A stretch of DNA of 64,000 bases from an uncultured Sulfitobacter sp. (GCF_947500075.1 NZ_CANMQS010000004.1:248001-312000), one strand, 5' to 3'. Positions 1-9,509 are shown, numbered from the stretch's first letter. Notes: generated from the sequence alone by a model not told the origin. Numbers and translations: made by a program.

Positions 1-1212
1 ATCGAGATCTGGCCCCACGAGTTCTACTTCGTCGCGGGCCTGTTGATCATGGCGGGGCTGGGGTTGTTCCTGTTTACCTCCGCCCTTGGCCGGGTCTGGT
101 GTGGCTATGCCTGCCCGCAGACCGTCTGGACCGATCTTTTCATTCTGGTGGAACGCTGGATCGAAGGCGACCGCAACGCGCGCCTGCGTCTGCACCGGGG
201 CAAATGGGATATCCGCAAATGGCGGCTTCGGGTCACTAAATGGGCGGTCTGGCTGCTGATCGGCCTCGCAACCGGCGGGGCCTGGGTGTTCTATTTTGCC
301 GATGCCCCGACATTGCTGACCAATCTGGTCACGCTCTCTGCGCATCCGGTGGCCTATATCACCATCGCCATCCTGACACTGACCACCTTTGTCTTTGGCG
401 GCTTCATGCGCGAACAGGTCTGCATCTACATGTGTCCCTGGCCCCGCATTCAGGCCGCCATGGTCGATGTCGACACGATCACCATCGGCTACCGCGGCTG
501 GCGCGGAGAGCCGCGCAAACATTCCGAAGCCGTCAAAACCGGTGAGCCGATGGGCGATTGCATCGACTGCATGGCCTGCGTGAACGTCTGTCCCATGGGC
601 ATCGACATCCGCGACGGCCAGCAGATGGAATGTATCACCTGTGGTCTGTGCATCGACGCCTGTGATGACATCATGGCCAAGATCGGCAAGCCACGCGGTT
701 TGGTGGACTACCTGTCGCTGGCGGATGAGCCTGCGGAAGCGGCGGGGGCGCCTGCCAAACCGATCTGGCGCCACGTTCTGCGGCCGCGCACGATCCTTTA
801 TACCGCGATGTGGTCCCTGATCGGGCTCGGGCTGGTCTATGCCCTGTTTATCCGCACCGACATCGAACTGACTGTCAGCCCGGAGCGCAATCCGACTTTC
901 GTGATGCAGTCGGATGGCTCCATCCGGAACATTTATGACGTGCGCCTGCGCAACAAGACCGGAGAAGCGCGCGAATTCCACCTCAGCCTGACCAGTGACG
1001 AAGTGCTGCGCATTGAGCTGGAAGGGCAACAGGGCCAACTGGTCGTCGATGTGCCCGCCGACCGGACCGTGCTGCAACGGGTCTATGTCACCGCACGGCC
1101 CCAGGACCCAGCCGCATCCATGGACAGTGTCGATCTGCGCCTGTGGGTCGAAGATATTGCAACCGGTGAACGCGCCAGCCGCGACACCTCTTTCAATGGG
1201 AAAAGCGAATGA
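1..1212 (+). CDS. ccoG: Cytochrome c oxidase accessory protein CcoG (FixG), 5' end outside the window
   Basis: Membrane ferredoxin-like protein of the cbb3-type cytochrome oxidase assembly pathway; the family is linked to copper handling for the oxidase. The reading frame is open from base 1, so the start lies upstream of the window. Hydrophobic segments occur near the start, at about 240-400 and at 780-850. Two 4Fe-4S motifs of the CxxCxxCxxxC type lie at about 559-663 (CIDCMACVNVCP, then CITCGLCIDAC). The C-terminal third, after about 860, is a periplasmic-type domain. The stop overlaps the start of ccoH by 4 bp, so the four cco genes are translationally coupled. Confidence 0.95.
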   Translation: MEIWPHEFYFVAGLLIMAGLGLFLFTSALGRVWCGYACPQTVWTDLFILVERWIEGDRNARLRLHRGKWDIRKWRLRVTKWAVWLLIGLATGGAWVFYFADAPTLLTNLVTLSAHPVAYITIAILTLTTFVFGGFMREQVCIYMCPWPRIQAAMVDVDTITIGYRGWRGEPRKHSEAVKTGEPMGDCIDCMACVNVCPMGIDIRDGQQMECITCGLCIDACDDIMAKIGKPRGLVDYLSLADEPAEAAGAPAKPIWRHVLRPRTILYTAMWSLIGLGLVYALFIRTDIELTVSPERNPTFVMQSDGSIRNIYDVRLRNKTGEAREFHLSLTSDEVLRIELEGQQGQLVVDVPADRTVLQRVYVTARPQDPAASMDSVDLRLWVEDIATGERASRDTSFNGKSE

Positions 1213-1661
1213 TTACTGAAATCAAAGGATGGCATGTCTTTGCCGGTTTCGCCGCAGCCTTCAGCATCATCATCGCGGTGAACCTGACGCTGGCCTTCAA
1301 CGCCGTGAAAACCTTTCCCGGCCTTGAGGTAAAAAACTCCTACGTCGCAAGTCAGGCATTCGACAAAGACCGGGCCGCACAACTGGCGCTGGGCTGGGAC
1401 GTGTCAGCCACGGTTGAGAACAACGAGCTGCGTCTGGTGATCCTTGAAAACGGCACCGCTATTTCGCCCCGGATCGAAAGCGCCACCTTCGGCCGCGCAA
1501 CCAGCGTTGCACAGGATCAGACCCCTGCGTTCACTTTTGACGGCTCGGCGCTGGTGGCCGAAGTCAGCGCGCCTGATGGCAACTGGAACCTGCGGCTCAA
1601 GGCGCGCAGTGCGGATGGCACCCTGTTCCAGCAGCGTGTGATTGTCGGCAACGGGTCATGA
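1209..1661 (+). CDS. ccoH: CcoH (FixH) cbb3 oxidase assembly protein
   Basis: Small membrane-anchored protein of 150 residues required in the family for stable assembly of cbb3 oxidase. One N-terminal transmembrane segment covers about residues 9-30, followed by a soluble periplasmic domain. It overlaps ccoG upstream and ccoI downstream by 4 bp each. That position in a ccoGHIS order is the strongest evidence, because the family has little sequence conservation. Confidence 0.9.
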   Translation: MITEIKGWHVFAGFAAAFSIIIAVNLTLAFNAVKTFPGLEVKNSYVASQAFDKDRAAQLALGWDVSATVENNELRLVILENGTAISPRIESATFGRATSVAQDQTPAFTFDGSALVAEVSAPDGNWNLRLKARSADGTLFQQRVIVGNGS

Positions 1662-3775
1662 CAGCCGCCTGTCCTGCCTGTGCTGCAATGCCCCCGGTTG
1701 AGGATGTGGTCAGCGCCCCTGCGTTGCAGTTCTCCCTGCCGACGATCCATTGCGCCGCCTGCATCAGCAAGATCGAACGCGGCCTTGCGCGCATGCCGGG
1801 GATCGGACACGTCCGTGTGAACCTGTCGCTCAAACGCCTGTCGGTTGAAGGGCACGTTGACGCAACCCGTGTGCAGGCTGCCCTGACCGATCTGGGGTTT
1901 GAGGCCTACCCGCTGGACATGGCAGCCCTCACCAACACCCGCGACGACGAAGGCCGCAAGTTGCTGACCCGCATGGCGGTTGCAGGCTTTGCAATGATGA
2001 ACGTCATGCTGCTCTCCGTGGCTGTCTGGTCCGGGGCAGAGGACGCAACCCGCGACCTGTTCCACCTGATATCCGCGCTGATCACCCTGCCGGTCGTCGC
2101 CTATGCGGGGCAGCCGTTCTACAAGAACGCCTGGTCTGCCTTGCAGGTCGGGCGGCTGAACATGGATGTGCCAATCTCGCTCGCGATTGCGCTGGCGGCG
2201 GGCATGTCGCTGTTTGAAACGCTCAACAGCGGCGAACACGCCTATTTTGACGCCGCCGTCGCGCTGACCTTCTTCCTGCTGATCGGTCGCTACATGGACC
2301 ATCAAACCCGCAGTGCCGCGCGCTCCGCCGCGAAGGAACTGACCGCGCTTGAGGTGCATACCGCCGAAAAGGTCACCGACAATGGCACCGAAACGACCCC
2401 CGTTTCCAACCTTGCCGTCGGTGACAGGGTCCTGGTGCCATCGGGTGCACGTGTCCCCGTGGACGGCACATTGACCTCCGGCAAAGGGTTGATGGACCGC
2501 TCCTTCCTCACCGGGGAAAGTGCCGCCGTGCCCGTGGCCGCAGGCGATCTGCTGCAAGCCGGTGAAATCAACCTCGCCGCGCCCTTCACACTTGAAGCCA
2601 CCGCGGTTGGCGAAGACACCACCCTGCGCCGCATCGCGGCCCTCGTGGAAACCGCCGAAAACAGCCGCAACAGCTATACCCGCATGGCCGACAAGGCCGC
2701 GCAATTCTATGCGCCGGCCGTGCATCTGCTGGCGCTCTTCGCCTTCGTGATGTGGATGTTCATTGACGGCGACCTGCGCCATGCGATCAACGTGGCCATC
2801 GCCGTGCTGATCATCACATGCCCCTGCGCACTGGGCCTTGCCGTACCTGCGGTGTCCACCGCCGCGATCAGCCGCCTTTTCTCCGAAGGGTTCCTTGTCA
2901 AACACGCCAGCGCGCTGGAACGGCTTGCGGAAGTCACGCATGTGGTCCTCGACAAAACCGGCACGCTGACCCGCCCCGCCGCCATGGTGCCCGAGGCGAT
3001 GACCGCAGGCGAACGCGGGGTGGCCAAGGCGCTGGCCCAAGCCTCCCACCACCCGCTGTCGCGTGCGCTGCTGGAACAGCTGACCGACACCACTGTCGCG
3101 CCCCTCAGCGATATTCGCGAAGTGGCCGGGCAGGGCGTCGAAGGCATGTGGGGGGACACGCCCGTGCGTCTGGGCCGTGGTCACTGGCTGGAGGCTTCAT
3201 TCGACGGCCTCGGCCTGCGCATCGGCACCGACACGGCCCACCAGATCGAAGCCCCCGAAACCCTGCGCGATGGTGTGGCCGACGCGCTCGCCCAGATCGA
3301 CTTGCCGTGCGAAGTCCTGACCGGGGACAGCGAAGGCCCCGCCCAAGCGCTGGCCAAACAACTCGCGCTGCCTGTCACGGCACAGGCCCGCCCCGAAGAC
3401 AAACTCGCCCGCCTCGACGCGCTGGCCGCCCAGGGCGAACGTGTCCTGATGATTGGCGACGGCCTTAACGATACCGCAGCCCTTGCCTCCGCCCATGCCT
3501 CCATCGCGCCTGCCGTGGCGCTGGAAGCCTCGCGGAATGCAGCGGATGTGGTGATCCTGAAAGAAGACTTCGCGGCCCTGCCACTGGTCCTGAAGGTTGC
3601 CCGCGCGACCCGCGATCTGTCCAAGCAGAACTTCAACATCGCCACGATCTACAACCTGTTTTCCATCCCGCTGGCGCTGGCGGGTTTCGCCACACCACTG
3701 GCCGCCGCCTTGGCGATGTCGATCTCGTCCATTACAGTGCTGCTGAATTCCCAACGGATGCGGAGGGTGAAATGA
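1658..3775 (+). CDS. ccoI: Copper-translocating P-type ATPase CcoI (FixI)
   Basis: P1B-type ATPase of 705 residues, expected to export copper used for cbb3 oxidase maturation. An N-terminal heavy-metal-associated domain carries CAAC at residues 32-35. The transmembrane metal motif is Cys-Pro-Cys at 388-390. The phosphorylation motif DKTGT begins at Asp432, and the hinge motif GDGLND lies near residue 600. A second cysteine pair (CPAC) sits at the extreme N-terminus. The stop overlaps the ATG of ccoS (ATGA). Confidence 0.95.
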   Translation: MTAACPACAAMPPVEDVVSAPALQFSLPTIHCAACISKIERGLARMPGIGHVRVNLSLKRLSVEGHVDATRVQAALTDLGFEAYPLDMAALTNTRDDEGRKLLTRMAVAGFAMMNVMLLSVAVWSGAEDATRDLFHLISALITLPVVAYAGQPFYKNAWSALQVGRLNMDVPISLAIALAAGMSLFETLNSGEHAYFDAAVALTFFLLIGRYMDHQTRSAARSAAKELTALEVHTAEKVTDNGTETTPVSNLAVGDRVLVPSGARVPVDGTLTSGKGLMDRSFLTGESAAVPVAAGDLLQAGEINLAAPFTLEATAVGEDTTLRRIAALVETAENSRNSYTRMADKAAQFYAPAVHLLALFAFVMWMFIDGDLRHAINVAIAVLIITCPCALGLAVPAVSTAAISRLFSEGFLVKHASALERLAEVTHVVLDKTGTLTRPAAMVPEAMTAGERGVAKALAQASHHPLSRALLEQLTDTTVAPLSDIREVAGQGVEGMWGDTPVRLGRGHWLEASFDGLGLRIGTDTAHQIEAPETLRDGVADALAQIDLPCEVLTGDSEGPAQALAKQLALPVTAQARPEDKLARLDALAAQGERVLMIGDGLNDTAALASAHASIAPAVALEASRNAADVVILKEDFAALPLVLKVARATRDLSKQNFNIATIYNLFSIPLALAGFATPLAAALAMSISSITVLLNSQRMRRVK

Positions 3776-3918
3776 ACGTACTTGTAATCCTGATCCCGGT
3801 TTCCTTGATATTGGGCGGCATCGGCCTTGTGGCGTTCCTGTGGACCGTGCGGTCAGATCAATATGATGACGCGCAAGGCAATGCCGCGCGCATCCTGCTG
3901 GACGACGACGAACGCTAA
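3772..3918 (+). CDS. ccoS: CcoS (FixS) cbb3 oxidase maturation protein
   Basis: A 48-residue protein too short for most ORF filters. One transmembrane helix (about residues 4-24) is followed by the WTVRSDQYDD segment and an acidic tail, the usual CcoS plan. The family is required for cofactor insertion into cbb3 oxidase. Its ATG overlaps the ccoI stop. Its TAA at 3916-3918 overlaps the stop of the convergent ligase gene, so the two stops share bases. Confidence 0.93.
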   Translation: MNVLVILIPVSLILGGIGLVAFLWTVRSDQYDDAQGNAARILLDDDER

Positions 3919-5426
3919 GTGAACATCGTGCCGTATGCGTCGCGCAGCACGTTCTTTTGCACCTTGCCCATCGTGTTGCGCGGCAGCGCGTCCACCGCGA
4001 TCAGCGCACGCGGATGTTTGAAACGCGCCAGCCCGTCTTTCACAGCTGCCATCACCGCGCCTTCATCAATCGAAGCCCCCGGTTCCGCCACCAGAATACC
4101 CAGCACCGTTTCGCCAAAATCCGGGTGTGGCACGCCGATAACGGCGCTTTCCAGCACACCGGGCTGCGCGTCCAGCACCAACTCCACCTCCTTGGGGTAA
4201 ATGTTGTACCCGCCTGAGATGATCAGATCCTTGTTGCGCCCCACGATGCTCACATAGCCATCCGCATCAATCACCCCCAGATCGCCGGTGATGAAGAACC
4301 CATCGTCGCGCAGTTCGGCTGCGGTTTTCTCCGGCATCTGCCAATAGCCTTTAAACACGTTCGCCCCGCGCACCTCGATCTGGCCAACCTCGCCATCGGG
4401 CAACGTCTCCCCGGTCTCTGCGTTGGTGATCTTCAGCTCCACCCCCGGCAAAGGCAGTCCCACGGTGCCCGCACGCCGATCCCCGTCATAAGGGTTTGAG
4501 GTGTTCATGTTCGTTTCCGTCATCCCGTAACGTTCCAGAATCCGGTGGCCCGTGCGGGCTTCAAACGCCACATGGGTGTCGGCCAACAGCGGGGCGGAGC
4601 CGGAGACGAAGAGCCGCATATGCGCGGTCAATTCGCCCGTGAAGCGTGGGTCATCCAGCAGCCGGGTGTAAAAGGTCGGCACGCCCATCATCGATGTCGC
4701 CTGTGGCAGACCTGCAATCACCGCATCCACATCGAACTTGGGCAGAAAGATCATGCTGCCGCCCACCATCAACGTGATGTTGATCGCTACAAACAGACCG
4801 TGGGTGTGGAATATCGGCAGGGCATGCAGCAGCACATCCTGATCGGTAAATCGCCACTCCTGCGTCAGGGTCTGCGCGTTGGACAGCAAGTTCTCCTGCG
4901 TCAGCATCGCGCCTTTGGACCGCCCCGTGGTGCCGGAGGTATAGAGAAACGCCGCCAGATCATCCTTGCTGCGGGCAACCGTTTCAAACGTGGTTGGCTG
5001 TGACGCGGCCTGTGCCATCAAGCTGCCAGAGCCATCCGCGTTCAGCGTCGCGGTCTTCGCCCCAAGCCGCTCAGCCACAGGGGTCAGATCCCCCTCCCGC
5101 GCGCCATCACAGATCACCAGCGCTGCCCCGGAGTTCTCAATGAAATAGGTCAGCTCTTCCACCGTGTAGGCGGTGTTGAGCGGCAGAAAGATCAGCCCCG
5201 CCTGCGCACAGGCGGCGCAGAGCGCGAGCGCCTCGGCGGATTTCTCCACCTGCACAGCGATCCTGTCCCCGGCCTGCACCCCCATACCGGTCAGCGCATG
5301 GGCCACTTGCGCGGTCTGATCCAGAAACGCGGCATAGGTCACGGTGCGCCCATCCGGCAGATGCAAAAACACGTCCTGTTTGCCGGCGTGCGACCCATAA
5401 AGGGTGTCGTAAAGGGGATTGGCCAT
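3915..5426 (-). CDS. matB: Malonyl-CoA synthetase-like acyl-CoA ligase
   Basis: ANL-superfamily adenylating enzyme of 503 residues. The phosphate-binding loop reads YTSGTTGRSKGAM (about residue 165), the adenine-contact motif YGMTETNM lies near 300, the hinge region GDLGVIDADGYVSIVGRNKD near 380, and the catalytic lysine is in the C-terminal NTMGKVQKN. The MANPLYDTLY start and overall length fit the MatB group, which makes malonyl-CoA from malonate, CoA and ATP. No malonyl-CoA decarboxylase gene is nearby, so substrate is inferred from similarity only. A related acyl-CoA synthetase remains possible. Confidence 0.78.
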   Translation of the reverse strand: MANPLYDTLYGSHAGKQDVFLHLPDGRTVTYAAFLDQTAQVAHALTGMGVQAGDRIAVQVEKSAEALALCAACAQAGLIFLPLNTAYTVEELTYFIENSGAALVICDGAREGDLTPVAERLGAKTATLNADGSGSLMAQAASQPTTFETVARSKDDLAAFLYTSGTTGRSKGAMLTQENLLSNAQTLTQEWRFTDQDVLLHALPIFHTHGLFVAINITLMVGGSMIFLPKFDVDAVIAGLPQATSMMGVPTFYTRLLDDPRFTGELTAHMRLFVSGSAPLLADTHVAFEARTGHRILERYGMTETNMNTSNPYDGDRRAGTVGLPLPGVELKITNAETGETLPDGEVGQIEVRGANVFKGYWQMPEKTAAELRDDGFFITGDLGVIDADGYVSIVGRNKDLIISGGYNIYPKEVELVLDAQPGVLESAVIGVPHPDFGETVLGILVAEPGASIDEGAVMAAVKDGLARFKHPRALIAVDALPRNTMGKVQKNVLRDAYGTMFT

Positions 5427-5528
5427 CGGTCTTCCTGTCTGTCGCTGGCTTTCAGTTCTGCGCCAAAGCCCGCTTGACGTAAAGTCCCCCCAACACGTCC
5501 CATAGCCGCCGCAACGCCCATGTTTACT

Positions 5529-5556
5529 TTGACGCCCCTCTGGCGGATGCTATGCC
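5529..5556 (+). promoter_or_regulatory. Candidate promoter of deoC
   Basis: A TTGACG hexamer at 5529-5534 is followed after 16 bp by TATGCC at 5551-5556, about 37 bp before the deoC ATG. A strong Shine-Dalgarno (GGAGG) sits just before the start codon. Recognised by eye only. Confidence 0.35.
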
Positions 5557-5592
5557 CCTAACCAAACGCGCCGCCCGCGCGATGGAGGACCC

Positions 5593-6579
5593 ATGACCCG
5601 TCTGAGAGAAGTTCAGGACACCGCCCCCCCACACGCCCGCAACGCAGGCATGCCGCTGGATCTGGGGCTGGTTGCAGCGGCCCGTGTGAACCGCGCCGCC
5701 GCCGAACGCCGCGCGGCCTCCCTGCCGGGACGGCGATCGGTGAAGAAGGACGCGCAGGCGGCATGGCTCCTGAAGGCGGTGACCTGCATTGATCTGACGA
5801 CCTTGAACGGGGACGACACGCCGGGGCGGGTGAAGCGGCTGTGCGCCAAGGCCGCGCAACCGGTCCGGGCGGATATTCTCGAACGGCTGGGCATGGCAGA
5901 CCGGGGGATCACCACAGGGGCGATCTGTGTGTATCACCGCTATGTCGCCACCGCTGTCGAAGCGCTGAAGGGTACGGGCATCCCGGTTGCCGCCGTCTCC
6001 ACGGGCTTTCCCGCAGGGCTTGCACCGATGGAAACCAAACTCCGCGAAATCGAAGCCTCTGTCGCCGATGGGGCGCAGGAGATTGACATCGTCATCACCC
6101 GCGAACACGTGCTGACGGGCAACTGGCAAGCGCTCTACGATGAAATGCGCGCCTACCGCGAGGCCTGCGGGGAGGCGCACGTCAAGGCGATCCTCGCGAC
6201 CGGAGACCTCAAGACCCTGCGCAACGTTGCCCGCGCCAGTCTGATCTGCATGATGGCCGGCGCGGATTTCATCAAGACCTCGACCGGCAAGGAAGCCGTC
6301 AACGCGACGCTGCCCATCACGCTGGTGATGCTGCGCGCGATCCGGCAGTACCACCAGCTGACCGGGCAGATGGTGGGATACAAGCCTGCCGGCGGGGTCT
6401 CCAAAGCCAAGGACGCGGTGATGTATCTGGCCTTGCTGAAAGAAGAACTCGGCGACGCATGGCTCAATCCTGACTGGTTCCGCTTCGGCGCCTCCAGCCT
6501 GCTGGCGGACATCGAACGCCAGCTCGAACACCACCTCGACGGTGCCTACAGCGCCCTCAACCGCCACCCGATTGGATAA
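5593..6579 (+). CDS. deoC: Deoxyribose-phosphate aldolase
   Basis: Class I aldolase of 328 residues that splits 2-deoxyribose 5-phosphate into acetaldehyde and glyceraldehyde 3-phosphate. Family landmarks are CIDLTTLNGDDTP, the lysine-containing VKAILATGDL and the Schiff-base region ADFIKTSTGKEAVNATL. An N-terminal extension makes it longer than the roughly 220-250 residues of short bacterial DeoC. The start has a GGAGG ribosome site. An aldehyde dehydrogenase begins 4 bp after the stop, which fits oxidation of the acetaldehyde product. Confidence 0.95.
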   Translation: MTRLREVQDTAPPHARNAGMPLDLGLVAAARVNRAAAERRAASLPGRRSVKKDAQAAWLLKAVTCIDLTTLNGDDTPGRVKRLCAKAAQPVRADILERLGMADRGITTGAICVYHRYVATAVEALKGTGIPVAAVSTGFPAGLAPMETKLREIEASVADGAQEIDIVITREHVLTGNWQALYDEMRAYREACGEAHVKAILATGDLKTLRNVARASLICMMAGADFIKTSTGKEAVNATLPITLVMLRAIRQYHQLTGQMVGYKPAGGVSKAKDAVMYLALLKEELGDAWLNPDWFRFGASSLLADIERQLEHHLDGAYSALNRHPIG

Positions 6580-6583
6580 ACCC

Positions 6584-8953
6584 ATGAGCGTATCAGAGTA
6601 TTTCGACACCATGGACTATGGCCCCGCCCCAGAGAGTGATGCAGAGGCCCGCGCATGGCTGAGAACCCACGCCAAGGGGTTTGGGCATTACATCAACGGC
6701 GGTTTCACCAAACCCGCGAAGCTGTTCGACAGCGTGGAGCCCGCCACAGGGGCGCTGCTGGGCAAAGTGTCCCAAGGCGGCAAGGCGGATGTGGATGCCG
6801 CCGTGAAGGCCGCTGCCAAAGCGCAACCGGCATGGGCGGCGATGGGCGGTCCTGCGCGCGCCCGCAAACTCTACGCGCTTGCCCGTCTGATCCAACGCAA
6901 CGCGCGCCTGATCGCGGTGGTGGAGGCGCTGGACAACGGCAAACCCATTCGTGAAACCCGCGACATTGATATCCCACTGGCCGCGCGCCATTTCTACCAC
7001 CACGCAGGCTGGGCGCAGCTTCAGGAAACGACCTTCCCCGACCATGACCCCCTGGGCGTTGTCGGTCAGGTGATCCCCTGGAACTTCCCCTTCCTGATGC
7101 TGTCATGGAAACTTGCGCCTGCATTGGCACTGGGCAATACGGTGGTGCTGAAACCTGCTGAAAACACCAGCGTCACCGCACTCCTCTTCGCGGAACTGGC
7201 GCAGGCCGCAGGACTGCCTGATGGCGTGCTGAACATCGTCACCGGCGACGGCAAAACCGGCGCGCTCATCGTGGAACATGACGGCATCGACAAGGTCGCC
7301 TTCACTGGCTCGACGGCCGTGGGCAAGGAGATCCGCAAAGCCACCGCAGGCTCCGGCAAATCGCTGACGCTGGAACTGGGGGGCAAATCGCCCTTCATCG
7401 TCTTCGACGACGCTGATCTGGATGCCGCTGTCGAAGGGGTGGTCGATGCGATCTGGTTCAACCAGGGGCAGGTCTGTTGCGCAGGCTCCCGCATTCTGGT
7501 GCAGGAAGGCGTGGCGGAGGATTTCCACACCCGCCTGCGCGCCCGCATGGCCAAACTGCGGATGGGCAACCCGATGGACAAGTGCATTGATCTGGGCAGC
7601 CTCGTGTCCCCCGATCAACACGCCCGCGTCAGCGGCATGGTCGACGCCGCCGTCAAGGCAGGCGCGACCCTGTTCCAGCCCGACATGGACATGCCCGAGG
7701 GCGGCAGCTTCTACCCGCCAACGCTGCTCACCGACGTGCAACCCACAGCCGAAGTCGCCTGTGATGAGGTGTTCGGCCCCGTCGTCGTCTCCATGACCTT
7801 CCGCACCTTTGATGAAGCGGTGCAACTGGCCAATCACTCCCGCTACGGCCTGTCCGCAAGTATCTGGAGCGAGACGATCTCTCAGGCGATGGATGTCGCC
7901 GCCTCTGTGGAAGCCGGGATCGTCTGGGTCAACACCACCAACGTGATGGACGCCGCCGTGGGCTTTGGCGGCGTGAAGGAAAGCGGCTATGGCCGGGAAG
8001 GGGGGAAGGAAGGCTGCTACGGCTACCTCAAACCCAAAGCGTGGGCCAAGCTGCCCATGCGCAAGCCGCTGACGCGGCCGACACCCTCCGGCGGGTTGAA
8101 ACTGGAAGCAATCGACCGCACGCCGAAGCTGTTTATCGGCGGCAAACAAGCGCGTCCCGATGGGAACTACTCCATCCCCGTCCAGTCCCCCAAAGGCGAC
8201 AAGCTGGGCGAAGTTGGCGACGGCAACCGCAAGGACATCCGCAACGCGGTTGAAGCGGCGCGCGGTGCCAAAAGCTGGGGCCAGAAGACCGCCCATAACC
8301 GCGCGCAGATCCTCTACTATCTGGGTGAAAACCTCTCAGGCCGCGCAGACGAATTCGCCAGCCGGATCAGGGAGATGACAGGCGCAAGCGCTGCCAAGGC
8401 ACGCGCCGAAGTCGACTCCGCTATCGACCGTTTCTTCACCTACGGCGCTTGGGCTGACAAATGGGAAGGTGCCGTGCATCTGCCCCCCATGCAGGGCGTG
8501 GCACTGGCGATCCCCGAAGCGCTGGGTGTGGTCGGCGTGATCTGCCCGGATGAAGCGCCCTTGCTGGGCTTCGTCAGTATGGTCGCCCCGCTGATCGCCA
8601 CGGGCAACCGGGTGGTGGCGGTCCCAAGTGCCGCGCATCCGCTGTCGGCGACGGATTTTTACCAGGTCATGGAAACCTCCGACGTGCCCGCCGGGGTGCT
8701 GAACATCGTGACCGGGGATGCCATGTCGCTGGCCGACACCCTTGCCAAACACAACGACGTCGACGCGGTCTGGGCCTTTGGCGCGCCGGAATTGTCAACA
8801 CTGGTGGAGGAACACTCCATCGGCAATCTCAAACGCTGCTTTGTGGATTATGGTCGGCAGGTGGACTGGCACAACAACGCCGTGGCCGAAGGCGAGGTAT
8901 ACCTGCGCGCCGCCACCCAGACCAAAAGCATCTGGGTGCCTTACGGCGCATAG
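6584..8953 (+). CDS. Two-domain aldehyde dehydrogenase, ALDH16-like
   Basis: Protein of 789 residues made of two aldehyde dehydrogenase-like domains. The first (about 40-500) has the full catalytic set: VIPWNFP, the glutamate motif LELGGKSP and a catalytic cysteine in GQVCCAGSR (Cys298). The second (about 520-780) keeps the Rossmann-type scaffold (LGVVGVICPDEAP, VLNIVTGD) but shows no catalytic cysteine motif. An active domain fused to a degenerate one is the hallmark of the ALDH16 family. Directly after deoC, it most likely oxidises acetaldehyde from deoxyribose breakdown. The start at 6584 is preferred over an upstream in-frame start inside deoC. Confidence 0.9.
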   Translation: MSVSEYFDTMDYGPAPESDAEARAWLRTHAKGFGHYINGGFTKPAKLFDSVEPATGALLGKVSQGGKADVDAAVKAAAKAQPAWAAMGGPARARKLYALARLIQRNARLIAVVEALDNGKPIRETRDIDIPLAARHFYHHAGWAQLQETTFPDHDPLGVVGQVIPWNFPFLMLSWKLAPALALGNTVVLKPAENTSVTALLFAELAQAAGLPDGVLNIVTGDGKTGALIVEHDGIDKVAFTGSTAVGKEIRKATAGSGKSLTLELGGKSPFIVFDDADLDAAVEGVVDAIWFNQGQVCCAGSRILVQEGVAEDFHTRLRARMAKLRMGNPMDKCIDLGSLVSPDQHARVSGMVDAAVKAGATLFQPDMDMPEGGSFYPPTLLTDVQPTAEVACDEVFGPVVVSMTFRTFDEAVQLANHSRYGLSASIWSETISQAMDVAASVEAGIVWVNTTNVMDAAVGFGGVKESGYGREGGKEGCYGYLKPKAWAKLPMRKPLTRPTPSGGLKLEAIDRTPKLFIGGKQARPDGNYSIPVQSPKGDKLGEVGDGNRKDIRNAVEAARGAKSWGQKTAHNRAQILYYLGENLSGRADEFASRIREMTGASAAKARAEVDSAIDRFFTYGAWADKWEGAVHLPPMQGVALAIPEALGVVGVICPDEAPLLGFVSMVAPLIATGNRVVAVPSAAHPLSATDFYQVMETSDVPAGVLNIVTGDAMSLADTLAKHNDVDAVWAFGAPELSTLVEEHSIGNLKRCFVDYGRQVDWHNNAVAEGEVYLRAATQTKSIWVPYGA

Positions 8954-8982
8954 AGGCAGGGGCCAAACCGCAGATCACAGAC

Positions 8983-9011
8983 TTGAAAAGACCGTATTTC
9001 CTGATTAATAT
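8983..9011 (+). promoter_or_regulatory. Strong sigma70-type promoter before the gene at 9041
   Basis: TTGAAA at 8983-8988 and TAATAT at 9006-9011 are separated by 17 bp. This is one of the best consensus promoters in the window. Predicted transcription starts near 9018, which excludes a TTG start at 9011 and favours the ATG at 9041. Confidence 0.6.
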
Positions 9012-9040
9012 TGTCAGGTACCCAAGCCAATGGCCTTTTC

Positions 9041-9454
9041 ATGCTCTCAGCCCTCCGCCAAACCCCTCTGTCCCGCCCGCGCCCAACCCAACAGGTGCCC
9101 GCGCAGATGTTGGACATCCTTGCGGACGTGCGCATGGCCGCCCTCTCGTGCCGGTCTGCGGCGCGCACGGATGTGTTCAAAGCCTGCGCGCTGCTGTCGA
9201 CCACCCCGAAAGAGACGCGACCGGTCTTTGCCGACGCCTTCGTGCGGTGCCTGACACAGGCATGGGGCGCAGCGCCGGTATTCTTCCGACCGGGCGTGCC
9301 TGAACTGTCGTTCGACGAAGCCTGGCTCACCTCCGCCTTGCGGGCCGCGCAGGCGGAGGATGATGCCAGCTTCACTTTCCTCATCAACAGCCGCGTCCCC
9401 TTCGAACACCGCCGCGCCATCGGGTTTCTGGCGCGCGGTTTGATGCGCAGATAG
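9041..9454 (+). CDS. Hypothetical protein
   Basis: A 137-residue protein I do not recognise. It is rich in Ala, Arg and Leu, with no signal peptide or transmembrane segment. A central stretch AARTDVFKACALLST and the ending FEHRRAIGFLARGLMRR stand out. Support for expression comes from the near-consensus promoter at 8983-9011. The Shine-Dalgarno is weak. It ends just before the iron box of dps. Real but uncharacterised is my reading. Confidence 0.55.
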   Translation: MLSALRQTPLSRPRPTQQVPAQMLDILADVRMAALSCRSAARTDVFKACALLSTTPKETRPVFADAFVRCLTQAWGAAPVFFRPGVPELSFDEAWLTSALRAAQAEDDASFTFLINSRVPFEHRRAIGFLARGLMRR

Positions 9455-9457
9455 AGC

Positions 9458-9476
9458 TTTTAGAATTATTCTAAAA
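9458..9476. promoter_or_regulatory. Iron control element (Irr-type box) upstream of dps
   Basis: A perfect palindrome TTTTAGAA-TTA-TTCTAAAA matches the TTTAGAA-N3-TTCTAAA pattern known for the alphaproteobacterial haem/iron regulator Irr. It lies immediately upstream of the candidate -35 of dps, a position that suits control of an iron-storage gene. Confidence 0.75.
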
Positions 9477-9481
9477 ACATC

Positions 9482-9509
9482 TTGGCAAATCTGATCGGTG
9501 CCTTATGTA
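9482..9509 (+). promoter_or_regulatory. Candidate dps promoter
   Basis: TTGGCA at 9482-9487 and TATGTA at 9504-9509 are separated by 16 bp. The pair sits between the iron box and the dps start at 9570. Confidence 0.45.

Noticed and set aside
1517-3184. 555-codon minus-strand open frame opposite ccoI
   Set aside because: It mirrors the codon periodicity of ccoI, has no family features, and the plus-strand gene has complete P-type ATPase motifs. GC-rich DNA produces such antisense frames often.
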